Positions 42,665 to 51,577 of a stretch of 64,000 nucleotides of DNA are shown one piece after another; the first letter of the stretch is position 1; each line of letters begins with the position of its first letter. The position numbers were made by a program, and so were the translations under genes. The stretch is from Halomonas sp. HL-93. Lineage in GTDB: Bacteria > Pseudomonadota > Gammaproteobacteria > Pseudomonadales > Halomonadaceae. A model generated the notes under the pieces. The model was given only the letters and a program-made list of their open reading frames with translations, was not told the DNA's origin and searched no databases. Location of the stretch: contig NZ_LT593974.1 of the NCBI RefSeq assembly GCF_900086985.1, positions 2,790,001 through 2,854,000 of the forward strand, given 5' to 3'.

Positions 42665-43603
42665 ATGACACACCTAAAACCTCTCGCCTCGAGCATCGCA
42701 CTGGCCAGTGCTGCGCTGTTGGCTTCATCGGTCCATGCCGATGAGCAGACGCTCGACTTTGGGGTGCCCGCCTGGCCCGGCATTACCGTCAAATCTGAAA
42801 TCGCCGAACAGTTGCTTAACCCATTGGGTTACGAGACGAGCACCCAGGAAATCGGCTTACAGGTGATTTATCAGGGGATCGAAAGTGGCGATATCGACGC
42901 CTTTCTAGGCGCCTGGCTGCCTGCCCAGCGGGACATGTTTAACCCGCGTAAAGAGTCAGGCGTATTGGTCGATGTCGCCAATAACGTTGATGGCGCCCAG
43001 ATGACCCTGGCGGTTCCCGAGTACCTCTATGAGGATGGCCTGCAAAGCTTTGCCGACCTTGATGACTATCGTGATCAGTTGGATGGCAAAATTCACGGCT
43101 TTGGTGCTGGCTCAGCAGCCAGCGAAATCCTTAACGACGCCATTGATAACGACACCTGGAAGCTTGGCGACTGGCAACTGGTAGACACCAGCGAAGTCGC
43201 CATGCTGTCCGCCGCCCGCGATGCGATCTCCCGTGAAGAGCCTATTGTGTGGGTTGGCTGGACGCCGCACTGGATGAACCTTGAGCTGCCGATGCGCTAT
43301 CTCGACGACGAGGAAAACCTGTTCGGCGAGAACAATGGCGAAAGCGAAGTGCTCACACTATTACGTGCGGACTACGCGGACGCCACACCAAACGCCGTCA
43401 CGTTCTTTGAGCAGTTTACGTTCACCGCCGAAGAGCAAAGCTGGATGATTCAGCAGTTCGGCCTGGAAGAGCGCGAATTGGAAGACGTTGCCGAGCAGTG
43501 GATCAACGAAAATCCTGAACGCGTAGAGGCGATGCTTGCCGATGTAACCACCACCGACGGTGACCCTGCTTGGCCTGTTATTGAGGCCCAGATTAACGAC
43601 TGA
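42665..43603 (+). CDS. Glycine betaine/carnitine/choline-type ABC substrate-binding protein (orphan)
   Basis: 312 residues with a signal peptide (LASSIALASAALLASSVHADEQ) and an OpuAC domain: LDFGVPAWPGITVKSEIAEQLL, then DAFLGAWLPAQRDMF, and EEPIVWVGWTPHWMNLELPMRYLDD, which contains several tryptophans suited to bind a trimethylammonium group. No permease or ATPase is adjacent. In pseudomonads the orphan binding proteins CaiX and BetX feed a shared CbcWV core transporter; placement after the gamma-butyrobetaine dioxygenase makes a CaiX-like role attractive. AAGGAG precedes the ATG. Confidence 0.87.
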   Translation: MTHLKPLASSIALASAALLASSVHADEQTLDFGVPAWPGITVKSEIAEQLLNPLGYETSTQEIGLQVIYQGIESGDIDAFLGAWLPAQRDMFNPRKESGVLVDVANNVDGAQMTLAVPEYLYEDGLQSFADLDDYRDQLDGKIHGFGAGSAASEILNDAIDNDTWKLGDWQLVDTSEVAMLSAARDAISREEPIVWVGWTPHWMNLELPMRYLDDEENLFGENNGESEVLTLLRADYADATPNAVTFFEQFTFTAEEQSWMIQQFGLEERELEDVAEQWINENPERVEAMLADVTTTDGDPAWPVIEAQIND

Positions 43604-43618
43604 GGGTTTTCGCCATTA

Positions 43619-43646
43619 GCCATCAGCGGCTTGGCTCGCTGGTGGC
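43619..43646. terminator. Hairpin between convergent genes
   Basis: GCCATCAGCG (43619-43628) pairs with CGCTGGTGGC (43637-43646), ten pairs with one G-T. It lies 16 bases after the binding-protein stop and just before the yjbQ stop. T runs are weak on both sides, so it is only a probable bidirectional terminator. Confidence 0.45.
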
Positions 43647-43653
43647 TGCCCAA

Positions 43654-44082
43654 TTAATCGAACGACTGTCCGTTGAGAGTGGCCAATACGCGACGCGTAC
43701 CGCCCTGCTCGCGATGCTCGCCCAGCCAAATCCCTTGCCACGTTCCCAGCGCCAGACGGCCATTGCGCACTGCCAGCGACAGTTGTGTCCCCATTAGGGA
43801 CGCAACCACATGCGCGGGCATGTCATCAGGCCCTTCCAAGGTGTGCCGAAAATAGTCCAACCCCTCCGGCACCAGCCGTCGCATAAAGGCATCTAAATCG
43901 TGGCGAACATCCGGGTCGCTATTTTCATTGAGAGTCAGCGAAGCCGAGGTATGCAGCAACTGCAAGTGTAAAAGCCCTATCTGACATTCCGCCAGCCAAG
44001 GCAACGCCTCGTCCACCTCGTGGGTGATAAGATGAAATCCTCGTGGCCGCTCGGATAAATGAATCTCCTCTTGGTGCCACAT
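43654..44082 (-). CDS. yjbQ: YjbQ family (UPF0047) protein
   Basis: 142 residues from the ATG at 44082; a GTG nine bases upstream (44091) is an alternative start. The family pattern is present: GLLHLQLLHTSASLTLNENSDPDVRHDLDAFMRRLVPEG and HVVASLMGTQLSLAVRNGRLALGTWQGIWLGEHREQGGTRRV. YjbQ has been described as a secondary thiamine-phosphate synthase that can complement thiE loss, though its main role is unsettled. Confidence 0.92.
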   Translation of the reverse strand: MWHQEEIHLSERPRGFHLITHEVDEALPWLAECQIGLLHLQLLHTSASLTLNENSDPDVRHDLDAFMRRLVPEGLDYFRHTLEGPDDMPAHVVASLMGTQLSLAVRNGRLALGTWQGIWLGEHREQGGTRRVLATLNGQSFD

Positions 44083-44174
44083 AACTCCCACCCTATAGTC
44101 AGGTATACGTCTATCTATGCATTGTTATGGGCAATAGACGAATTAGCAAACCTCAGCCACTCAAGGAGTAAGCG

Positions 44175-44708
44175 ATGTTAAAACCATGGAAAGTGGTGCT
44201 AAGTAGTGTCGTGTTGGCGGGTTGTATGGGTATTCCTGAGGGCACCCAACCGGTTACAGGCTTTGAGCTTGATCGCTATTTAGGCCAGTGGTATGAAATC
44301 GCCAGGCTGGATCATTCCTTCGAAGAAGGACTTCAATGTGTCACGGCAAATTACAGCCTTCGCAAGGACGGCGGCGTCAAGGTGATTAATCGCGGCTACA
44401 ACCCTGAGGAACAAGCCTGGGATGAAGCCGATGGGCGCGCTTATTTCATCGACGATGACGATGTAGGCCGACTAAAGGTCAGCTTCTTTGGCCCCTTCTA
44501 CGGTGGCTACAATATTCTGGAGTTGGATGACGATTACCAATGGGCACTGGTATCAGGCCCCAACCGTGATTACCTGTGGATTCTGTCTCGCACCCCGGAC
44601 ATGGACGGCGAGTTAGAAAAACGCTTGCGCAAGCGGGCTGCCGAACTTAACTTTCCTACCGAGGAGCTGATTGATGTCGACCACGGTGACGCATGCCCGG
44701 AGCTCTAG
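44175..44708 (+). CDS. blc: Outer membrane lipocalin (Blc-like lipoprotein)
   Basis: 177 residues. Lipoprotein signal with lipobox VLAGC (Cys about residue 17) and Met/Gly after it, which predicts sorting to the outer membrane. Lipocalin motif 1 is GFELDRYLGQWYEIARLDHSFEEGL, and later YNILELDDDYQWALVSGPNRDYLWILSRTP matches Blc. Bacterial lipocalins bind fatty acids or lysophospholipids and are often stress-induced. AAGGAG precedes the ATG. Confidence 0.95.
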   Translation: MLKPWKVVLSSVVLAGCMGIPEGTQPVTGFELDRYLGQWYEIARLDHSFEEGLQCVTANYSLRKDGGVKVINRGYNPEEQAWDEADGRAYFIDDDDVGRLKVSFFGPFYGGYNILELDDDYQWALVSGPNRDYLWILSRTPDMDGELEKRLRKRAAELNFPTEELIDVDHGDACPEL

Positions 44709-44725
44709 CAGGCCCGTCAAACACC

Positions 44726-45649
44726 TCATGTCAGTGGCAACGGCGGCACCCTATCGGCCATTTCCTGCTGTAAGTAGTCGATAAAGGCACTGATGCGTAG
44801 CGGAAGATGGCGGCGGTGTTCGAAGACCGCGTAGAAATCCGCGCGTACCCCTTGCCAGCCGGGGAGCAGGGGGAGAAGCGCGCCGCTGGCAAGGTGCTCA
44901 TTGACATCCCACCAGGAACGCAGCATCACACCATGGCCTTCAAGCGCCAGGCGGGTAATCACTTCACCATCGTTGCTCGCGAGGCGTCCACTGACCTTCA
45001 CCGATTGCCCACTGCCAGGGGCGTTACAACGCTCAAACCGCCACAGCGGAAAGTCGCTGTCGTTTTCGCGGATGACCAGGCAGCGATGTTGGGTCAGGTC
45101 GGCAGGCGTGGTCAATGGTGGCATGCCCTTCACATACACTGGCGACGCACATAGCACCCGGCGATTGGCCAGAAGACGCCGTGCCACCAGGCGCGAGTCC
45201 GGCGGCTCGCCAATGCGAATTCCCACGTCAAAGCCATGGTCGCTCAAATTGAGCGGAAAGTTGGTCAGCTCCAGCCAGCTTTCTATCGCCGGGTGCTCAG
45301 CACAAAACGCTGACAACAAGGGCGCCACATGGCGCCGGCCAAAGCCAAAGGTGGCGTTGACTCGCAATCGTCCGCTCAGCGCCTGGCTTGCGGTCTCACC
45401 TAGGTCGTTCTCCAGTTCATTCAACTCATCAAGAATCAGCGCCCCACGGGAAAGATAGCGCTCGCCCTCGGCGGTCAGGGTCAACCGCCGCGTGGTTCGC
45501 GCCGCCAGCACGACGCCCAGCCGCGACTCCATGTGTTTCAACCGCTTGCTGACAGCAGAGAGTGACAGCCCCAGATCGCGGGCCGTGGCGGTCAGGCTGC
45601 CCGCCCGGGCAAGCTGCTGAAAGAACGCCAGGTCATCGAGTGGGGACAT
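44726..45649 (-). CDS. LysR-family regulator, likely of the adjacent tartrate/malate dehydrogenase gene
   Basis: The ATG at 45649 gives 307 residues starting MSPLDDLAFFQQLARAGSLTATARDLGLSLSAVSKRLKHMESRLGVVLAARTTRRLTLT, the usual LysR start; an in-frame start at 45727 would add a hydrophobic, untypical leader. The C-terminal effector domain resembles DmlR-type regulators. It is divergent from the dehydrogenase gene with 126 bases between them that contain an ATAAT-N6-ATTAT dyad. The arrangement matches E. coli dmlR-dmlA. Confidence 0.88.
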   Translation of the reverse strand: MSPLDDLAFFQQLARAGSLTATARDLGLSLSAVSKRLKHMESRLGVVLAARTTRRLTLTAEGERYLSRGALILDELNELENDLGETASQALSGRLRVNATFGFGRRHVAPLLSAFCAEHPAIESWLELTNFPLNLSDHGFDVGIRIGEPPDSRLVARRLLANRRVLCASPVYVKGMPPLTTPADLTQHRCLVIRENDSDFPLWRFERCNAPGSGQSVKVSGRLASNDGEVITRLALEGHGVMLRSWWDVNEHLASGALLPLLPGWQGVRADFYAVFEHRRHLPLRISAFIDYLQQEMADRVPPLPLT

Positions 45650-45681
45650 TAATTCTTCACTTTTAGGCAACAATAGCTTGA

Positions 45682-45697
45682 ATAATAGCCTGATTAT
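45682..45697. promoter_or_regulatory. Candidate LysR operator (ATAAT-N6-ATTAT)
   Basis: A perfect five-base inverted repeat around a six-base centre, located midway between the divergent LysR and dehydrogenase genes. It contains the T...A dyad geometry of LysR sites (TAATAGCCTGATTA, one base longer than T-N11-A). Confidence 0.5.
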
Positions 45698-45775
45698 CTC
45701 CCAGCTAATAGAGGCTACACTCATCAAACAACGCGTCTAAATCCAACGAAAACACCGCTCAGATAAGGAGTCCCC

Positions 45776-46852
45776 ATGGCCCATCGTATTGCCGTGATCG
45801 CCGGCGACGGCATTGGTACCGAAGTCATGCCCGAGGGTATTCGTGCCCTGGAAGCCACCGCCAAGCACTTTAATATTGATCTTGAATTCACCACTTTTGA
45901 GTTTGGCAGCTGCGACTATTATCTCGAGCACGGCAGCATGCTACCCGAGGACTGGTTCGATCAGCTAAAAGGCTTTGATGCGCTGTTTTACGGGGCGGTG
46001 GGCTGGCCTGACAAGGTACCAGACCATATTTCGCTGTGGGGCTCGCTGCTCCAGTTCCGCCGCCGCTTTGATCAGTACATCAACCTGCGGCCGTGTAAGT
46101 TAATGCCTGGTATCAAAAGCCCGCTGGCTGGCCGCGAACCCGGCGATATCGATTTTTACGTGGTGCGTGAGAATACCGAGGGCGAGTACTCAAGCGTTGG
46201 CGGCAAGATGTTTGAAGGCACCGACCGTGAAGTGGTCATTCAAGATACGGTGATGACGCGCACCGGCGTCGACCGCGTCCTCAAATACGCCTTTGATTTG
46301 GCCCAGACACGCCCGCGCAAAAAGCTTACCTCGGCCACCAAATCCAACGGTATTTCCATCACCATGCCTTACTGGGACGAGCGCGTGGTTGAAATGGCAA
46401 AAAGCTACCCGGAAATTGCCGTGGATAAATTTCATATCGACATCTTAACGGCCAATTTTGTGCTGCATCCGGACTGGTTCGATGTGGTGGTGGGCAGCAA
46501 CCTGTTCGGCGATATTCTCTCCGACTTAGGCCCTGCCTGTACCGGCACCATCGGTATTGCGCCTTCGGCCAACATCAACCCGGAAGGTCACTTCCCCAGC
46601 CTGTTTGAGCCGGTTCACGGCAGCGCGCCGGATATTGCCGGCAAAGGCCTCGCCAACCCCATCGGTCAAATCTGGTCCGGCGCGATGATGCTCGAGCACC
46701 TGGGCTATAAAGAAGCCAGCGACGCCATGGTCACGGCCATAGAAGCGGTACTCAGCGCAGGCGATAGCCAAGTGCTCACCCGCGATGTTGGCGGGCAAGG
46801 CTCCACGACAAGTCTCGGTAAGGCCATTGCCAACGCTATTGGGTCGCGCTGA
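45776..46852 (+). CDS. dmlA: Tartrate / D-malate dehydrogenase
   Basis: 358 residues of the isopropylmalate/isocitrate dehydrogenase fold: MAHRIAVIAGDGIGTEVMPEG at the N-terminus, the substrate loop RPCKLMPGIKSPLAGREPGDIDFYVVRENTEGEYSSVGG, metal-binding aspartates in VVGSNLFGDILSDLGPA, and the NAD site FEPVHGSAPDIAGKGLANPIG. This subgroup oxidises D-malate or tartrate with NAD+ and decarboxylates D-malate to pyruvate; which substrate is used here is not decidable. AAGGAG precedes the ATG. Confidence 0.93.
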   Translation: MAHRIAVIAGDGIGTEVMPEGIRALEATAKHFNIDLEFTTFEFGSCDYYLEHGSMLPEDWFDQLKGFDALFYGAVGWPDKVPDHISLWGSLLQFRRRFDQYINLRPCKLMPGIKSPLAGREPGDIDFYVVRENTEGEYSSVGGKMFEGTDREVVIQDTVMTRTGVDRVLKYAFDLAQTRPRKKLTSATKSNGISITMPYWDERVVEMAKSYPEIAVDKFHIDILTANFVLHPDWFDVVVGSNLFGDILSDLGPACTGTIGIAPSANINPEGHFPSLFEPVHGSAPDIAGKGLANPIGQIWSGAMMLEHLGYKEASDAMVTAIEAVLSAGDSQVLTRDVGGQGSTTSLGKAIANAIGSR

Positions 46853-46897
46853 CGGTATTGCACTAACCAATACACATAGGCATTCGCTTCGTATTTT

Positions 46898-46940
46898 GGC
46901 TGCCCGGTTGAAGCTAACCAGGCAGCCAATGTATGTTTTT
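46898..46940 (+). terminator. Terminator after the tartrate/D-malate dehydrogenase gene
   Basis: GGCTGCC-C-GGTT (46898-46909) pairs with AACC-A-GGCAGCC (46916-46927), eleven pairs with one mismatch, followed closely by a run of six T. Confidence 0.85.
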
Positions 46941-47035
46941 TGACTTCTTATGTTCTACATTTTCCTGAGAGTGACTGAAACATCGGTTTCACGTCACTCA
47001 TAACAACGCTCTCAAACAATAATCAGGATAATGCT

Positions 47036-48064
47036 ATGAAACTTGGACGCCGTCAGTTTCTTTCGGCAACGGCTACTCTCGCCGCTGTCGGCACATCACC
47101 TCAGCTTTTTGCCTTACAGACCTCACAAAGCGCCACCCCTGACCGTTACCCGATTGATGCCTGGAAGGTCGAGGACAAACGCTTCAGTGACTACATGATT
47201 TTTAATAGCCCTTTGGAGCGTCATTGGAGCGAAGGGCTATGGACAGAAGGACCCGCTTGGAACGCTGTAGGGCGTTACGTCGTATTCAGCGATATACCTC
47301 GTGCCAAACAGATGCGCTGGGACGAAGCCACCGGCCAAGTCAGCGTTCTGAGAAATAATGTCGGCCACTCTAACGGCAATACCTTCGATCACCAGGGCAG
47401 GCTAATCTCATGCGAACACTACCCAGCACGTGTTTTACGCTACGAATGGGACGGCAGCACAACAGTGCTTGCCGAGCGCTATCAGGGAAAACCACTCAAT
47501 GCGCCCAATGATGTGGTGGCTTTGCCTTCCGGTGGCGTGATCTTTACCGATCCAGGCTATGGCGCCCACTTCGACTATGAGGGCAAGAAACGTGACCTAG
47601 AGCTTGAGACAGCGATCTATTACGTCGATGATAATCTCGATGAACCCATCATGCTGACCGATGATATTCACAAGCCAAATGGCATTGTATTGACACCAGA
47701 TGGCGAAGGATTCTACGCAAGTGATAGTGCCCCCACCCATTTCGATGAGCCAGCTCGAATCATTCGCTGGACCCTTGGCGAGGATGGTCGCAGCGCCAGT
47801 GATCGAAAAGTGATCGTTACTAGCGAAGATACGATTTTCGACGGTATGACCTGCGATATGGATGGCAATATTTGGTCAAGTGCCAACGGCGGCGAGGGCA
47901 TCGACGGGGTGGTGGTCTTCTCATCCGAAGGTGACCTGCTGGGGCGGGTCTTGTTGCCGGAGGTCTGTTCTAACGTATGTTTCGTTGGCCAGGATCGTAA
48001 CCGACTCTTCATGACTGCCAGCCAATCCGTCTACACCATCTATACGGCAGCTCGTGGTGCGTAG
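47036..48064 (+). CDS. Tat-exported SMP-30/gluconolactonase family protein
   Basis: 342 residues. A twin-arginine signal (MKLGRRQFLSATATLAAVGTS) directs periplasmic export. The rest is a six-bladed beta-propeller of the SMP-30/LRE type: WTEGPAWNAVGRYVVFSDIP, CEHYPARVLRYEWDGSTTVLAERYQGKPLNAPNDVV with a calcium-site Asn, and DDIHKPNGIVLTPDGEGFYASDSA. Members hydrolyse lactones such as gluconolactone. It stands alone between two terminators. Confidence 0.9.
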   Translation: MKLGRRQFLSATATLAAVGTSPQLFALQTSQSATPDRYPIDAWKVEDKRFSDYMIFNSPLERHWSEGLWTEGPAWNAVGRYVVFSDIPRAKQMRWDEATGQVSVLRNNVGHSNGNTFDHQGRLISCEHYPARVLRYEWDGSTTVLAERYQGKPLNAPNDVVALPSGGVIFTDPGYGAHFDYEGKKRDLELETAIYYVDDNLDEPIMLTDDIHKPNGIVLTPDGEGFYASDSAPTHFDEPARIIRWTLGEDGRSASDRKVIVTSEDTIFDGMTCDMDGNIWSSANGGEGIDGVVVFSSEGDLLGRVLLPEVCSNVCFVGQDRNRLFMTASQSVYTIYTAARGA

Positions 48065-48092
48065 CCAATAGTTATAACGCTAGCGCAAACTG

Positions 48093-48128
48093 AAAAAGCC
48101 TCGCCGGACGACGCCGGCGAGGCTTTTT
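48093..48128. terminator. Bidirectional terminator between the SMP-30 gene and wrbA
   Basis: GCCTCGCCGG (48098-48107) and CCGGCGAGGC (48114-48123) form a perfect ten-pair stem with a six-base loop, flanked by AAAAA on the left and TTTTT on the right, so it works for both convergent genes. Confidence 0.93.
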
Positions 48129-48147
48129 AATCACTGGTTAAAACAGA

Positions 48148-48747
48148 TTAACTAGCCAGTTTGGCCGCAATGCCAGCGACATGCTTGCCCTGGAAGCGGG
48201 CGATTTTCAGCTCGCGTTCATCCGGCTGGCGAGAGCCGTCGCCACCGGCGAGCGTCGCAGCGCCGTAGGGCGTGCCGCCGCTTACCTTGGAAATATCGAA
48301 CTGCTCTTCAAGCCCGTAACCAATCGGCACGATCACCATGCCGTGATGGGCCAGCGTGGTCCAGGTAGACGTGATGGTCATTTCATCGCCACCGCCGGTG
48401 CCGGTAGAGGTAAACACGCTCGCCACCTTACCTCGCAACGCGCCCTTGGCCCATAGGCCGCCGGTTTGGTCGAGGAAGGTACGCATTTGGCCCGCCATGT
48501 TGCCAAAGCGCGTGGGGGTACCGAAGATAATTGCGTCGTAGTCGGCAAGCTCCTGAGGCGAGGCTTCAGGAGTGGTGAAATCCTGCTTGCCACCGGCATT
48601 TTTGAAAGCCTCTTCCGGCATGGTTTCGGGCACACGCTTGACGGTGACTTCTACGCCGTCAACACGCTTTGCGCCCTCGGCAACAGCGGCGGCCAGCGTA
48701 TCGATATGGCCATACATGGAATAGTAAAGTACCAGTACTTTCGTCAT
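48148..48747 (-). CDS. wrbA: NAD(P)H:quinone oxidoreductase WrbA
   Basis: 199 residues starting [44 protein letters not shown], the flavodoxin-like FMN site, then [46 protein letters not shown] and [45 protein letters not shown], diagnostic of WrbA. It reduces quinones by two electrons and limits oxidative stress. AAGGAG precedes the ATG. Confidence 0.96.
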   Translation of the reverse strand: MTKVLVLYYSMYGHIDTLAAAVAEGAKRVDGVEVTVKRVPETMPEEAFKNAGGKQDFTTPEASPQELADYDAIIFGTPTRFGNMAGQMRTFLDQTGGLWAKGALRGKVASVFTSTGTGGGDEMTITSTWTTLAHHGMVIVPIGYGLEEQFDISKVSGGTPYGAATLAGGDGSRQPDERELKIARFQGKHVAGIAAKLAS

Positions 48748-48929
48748 TGCTCACTCCTTTGCGCCTTGATCAGCACGTTGACATGAATAGCCATACCATA
48801 GCGCAGTGGCGAGTAGAGAAAAGCGAATGTTTTCGACCGCGAGGATCGATTTCATCGACGCTCAAGTAGTTGCGCTTTGGCGAGACGCTGACTAGCTTTT
48901 ATTGCACCCCCGCATCCATGGAGCCAGGA

Positions 48930-49370
48930 ATGACAATTTTTGAAGCCCTACGCAAAGACCACGATATTCAGCGCGACTTACTAGCACGCCTGGTGGAAAC
49001 CCACGGCGATAGCGACGAAAGAGAACAGCTCTATCAGCAAGTACGTGCAGAATTGAAATACCATGCCAACGCCGAAGAACGTGCGCTTTATATTCCTATG
49101 ATGGAGATTGACCTAACCCAGGAAAAAGCCCGCCACAGCGTGGCGGAACACCACGAAATTGACGAAATGCTTGAGCTTCTGGACGACACCGATTTCAGCG
49201 CGACCAGCTGGCTTACCCACGCAAAAAAACTCCAGCACCTAGTGACTCATCACCTGGACGAAGAAGAACAAGAGGTGTTTCAGCTTGCTGGACGAGGCCT
49301 TAAGGACCAGCAGAAAACATCGCTGGCAGATGAATACAACGACGAGATGCAGCGCCACCGCTCAGCCTAA
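48930..49370 (+). CDS. Hemerythrin-domain protein
   Basis: From the ATG at 48930 (GGAG six bases upstream) it has 146 residues. The di-iron ligand pattern of a four-helix hemerythrin HHE domain is visible: EALRKDHDIQRDLL, LKYHANAEERALYIP, SVAEHHEIDEML and HLVTHHLDEEEQEVF. These proteins sense or store O2 or NO, or act in iron-sulfur repair. Ends at a terminator. Confidence 0.92.
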   Translation: MTIFEALRKDHDIQRDLLARLVETHGDSDEREQLYQQVRAELKYHANAEERALYIPMMEIDLTQEKARHSVAEHHEIDEMLELLDDTDFSATSWLTHAKKLQHLVTHHLDEEEQEVFQLAGRGLKDQQKTSLADEYNDEMQRHRSA

Positions 49371-49389
49371 TCGTTGCCACAATAAAGGG

Positions 49390-49428
49390 CGCCCGGCACA
49401 CACAATGCGCAAGTCCCGGGCGTTTTTT
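49390..49428 (+). terminator. Terminator after the hemerythrin gene
   Basis: CGCCCGG (49390-49396) pairs with CCGGGCG (49416-49422) across a 19-base loop, followed by TTTTTT. It lies 20 bases after the stop. Confidence 0.8.
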
Positions 49429-49610
49429 GTTGGTACTTTTTCAACATGCCACCGCGCTTTTTCACTCGAACGACGCCGAGGGTTGCCGGTTAAGCCGAAG
49501 ATGGTAAAGGTGGGGCACGCTTATCACCTTGTTGTATTCCCAATGACACGACGCACCGTTACCTCGCGATTTTTTCTCGTTGACGCCGTTATTCGTCACG
49601 AGGAGCCAGC

Positions 49611-50606
49611 ATGCTAAACGAGTGGCTGGACTGGACACTTGATGACCAGTGCGATACCCCACGGCAGGGTACCTTTGCCAGCGGTCACTTTGAGGTTAGC
49701 GCCCCCGGCGTTTTACGCCTGACGCCACATCGCCAACGCCCTGATGCCCACGCCTGCATTTTCTCAGCGGCCATTCATGGCAACGAAACCGCCCCTGTCG
49801 AGCTGATCGGCGCTTGGCTCAGCGCTCTAGAAGCCGGAACGCGGTCATTGGGCGCGCCCGTACTGGTGATTCTCGGCAATATCCCCGCCCTTAAGGCCCA
49901 GCAGCGCTTTATGCATACCAACCTCAACCGGCTTTTTCAGCGTGAGCTGAAAGGCAACGGCGATGAGCCCACGCGCGCGCGCCAACTTATGGCCGAGGTG
50001 GATGATTTTTTCTCACTGCATGCCGAGCTACCCAAGCTACACTATGACCTGCACACAGCTATCCGGGGAAGTCTCTACCCACGGTTTGTGGTGGCGCCCT
50101 ATGCGGATACCGCCACCCAACCGGCCCAGTGGCGGTGGATCGCCGCTGCTGGTATGCAAGCCGTGTTACACCAGCATCAGCACAGCTGGACGTTTTCTCA
50201 CTACAGTAAGCACTACCACGGTGCGCAATCGTTTACCTTTGAGCTAGGTCGTGTCGCGCCTTTTGGGCAAAACGATATGGCTTCACTCACGCCGATGCTT
50301 GCATTGCTGGGTAGCCTCAGCGAAGGGGTTATGCCGGCGGAGCAGGCCATTGACTCGTTACCCTATTTCCGCGTGCAGCATGAGTTAATTCGCCACGGCG
50401 ACCAATTCACGCTGTGCTTTGCCGATGACACGCCCAATTTCACCCGATTTGAAGCCGGAACGTGCTTAGCAAACGACAGCCAGAACGGGGAGTATCGGGT
50501 GGGTGACACCCCATTACACGTGGTGTTTCCCAACGCCCACGTTGAAATAGGCGCGCGCGCCGCGCTACTGGTGACTCCCTGCGCGGCGCCACCTACTCAT
50601 GAATAA
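49611..50606 (+). CDS. astE: Succinylglutamate desuccinylase
   Basis: 331 residues of the AstE/aspartoacylase zinc carboxypeptidase group. Zinc ligands are in FSAAIHGNETAPVELI (HxxE) and the later His in LHYDLHTAIRG, with the catalytic Glu in SFTFELGRVAPFGQND. It releases glutamate and succinate in the last step of the arginine succinyltransferase (AST) pathway. GAGGAG precedes the ATG. The other ast genes are not in the window, but a basic amino acid ABC transporter follows on the same strand. Confidence 0.94.
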   Translation: MLNEWLDWTLDDQCDTPRQGTFASGHFEVSAPGVLRLTPHRQRPDAHACIFSAAIHGNETAPVELIGAWLSALEAGTRSLGAPVLVILGNIPALKAQQRFMHTNLNRLFQRELKGNGDEPTRARQLMAEVDDFFSLHAELPKLHYDLHTAIRGSLYPRFVVAPYADTATQPAQWRWIAAAGMQAVLHQHQHSWTFSHYSKHYHGAQSFTFELGRVAPFGQNDMASLTPMLALLGSLSEGVMPAEQAIDSLPYFRVQHELIRHGDQFTLCFADDTPNFTRFEAGTCLANDSQNGEYRVGDTPLHVVFPNAHVEIGARAALLVTPCAAPPTHE

Positions 50607-50792
50607 GATTTGACAACAATAATGCTGTGGCGATGATAATTCGTTTGGCGTTGACTACGACTAACGTCGCGCTATCAAAAACACCGGGAAAGCGCGCATA
50701 CGCCGTTTAGCCTGATAGAATCGCCCCTTTTTCGCGCCAGCCGCCATCAACACTCATTGTTGCTGCGGCAACCTAGTATTGGAGCCAATCAC

Positions 50793-51563
50793 ATGGCCGC
50801 TACGCCTATTCCTCTTGAAGTGCGCAATATAAAAAAGCGCTTCGGCGATACGGAAGTTCTGAAAGGTCTTTCTCTCCAGGCCCATAAAGGAGATGTCATT
50901 ACCCTCATTGGGGCGTCTGGTTCAGGCAAAAGCACCTTCTTGCGCTGCATGAATCTGCTTGAGCAACCTGACGAGGGCGAACTTTACGTGCACGGAGAAG
51001 AAATCCGCTTCAAGAACACCCCGCGGGGACGCGAACCCGCCGACTGGAAACAAGTGGTGCAAATGCGCGCCAAACTTTCGATGGTGTTTCAAAGTTTTAA
51101 TTTATGGGCGCACATGACGCTGCTCGAAAACATTATTGAAGCGCCGATCCATGTGCTGGGGCAGTCCAAAAAGGAAGCCACCGAACACGCCCACGCGCTG
51201 CTCGACAAGGTCGGCTTGACGGCCCGCGCCGATGCCTACCCAGCGCAAATGTCAGGCGGTCAGCAGCAACGCGGCGCAATTGCCCGGGCGTTGGCGATGG
51301 ATCCGGAGGTCATGCTGTTCGACGAACCCACCTCGGCGCTTGACCCCGAACTGGTGGGCGATGTACTAAAAGTCATGCGTGATCTCGCCGAAGAGGGGCG
51401 CACCATGGTCGTGGTCACCCACGAGATGAGTTTTGCCAGGGACGTATCCAGCCAGGTGATCTATCTCCACCAAGGAATGGTGGAAGAAGCTGGCCGCCCC
51501 GAAGAAATGATCGGCAATCCCCAATCTCCGCGCCTGCAGCAGTTCCTGGCGCCTAAATACTAA
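50793..51563 (+). CDS. aotP: Arginine/ornithine-type ABC transporter, ATPase
   Basis: From the ATG at 50793 (TTGGAG nine bases upstream) it has 256 residues, the length of HisP/AotP. Walker A GASGSGKST, Q-loop MVFQSFNLWAHMTLLEN, signature MSGGQQQRGAIARALAMDPEVMLFDEPTSALDPE. The FQSFNLWAHMT segment is typical of the histidine/arginine/ornithine class. It is the first gene of a four-gene operon (ATPase, two permeases, binding protein). Confidence 0.93.
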   Translation: MAATPIPLEVRNIKKRFGDTEVLKGLSLQAHKGDVITLIGASGSGKSTFLRCMNLLEQPDEGELYVHGEEIRFKNTPRGREPADWKQVVQMRAKLSMVFQSFNLWAHMTLLENIIEAPIHVLGQSKKEATEHAHALLDKVGLTARADAYPAQMSGGQQQRGAIARALAMDPEVMLFDEPTSALDPELVGDVLKVMRDLAEEGRTMVVVTHEMSFARDVSSQVIYLHQGMVEEAGRPEEMIGNPQSPRLQQFLAPKY

Positions 51564-51577
51564 TCGCGAGGCTCACG

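Noticed and set aside
49285..49617. A 110-codon plus-strand frame between the hemerythrin and astE genes
   Set aside because: It starts inside the hemerythrin gene and reads through a clear terminator hairpin.
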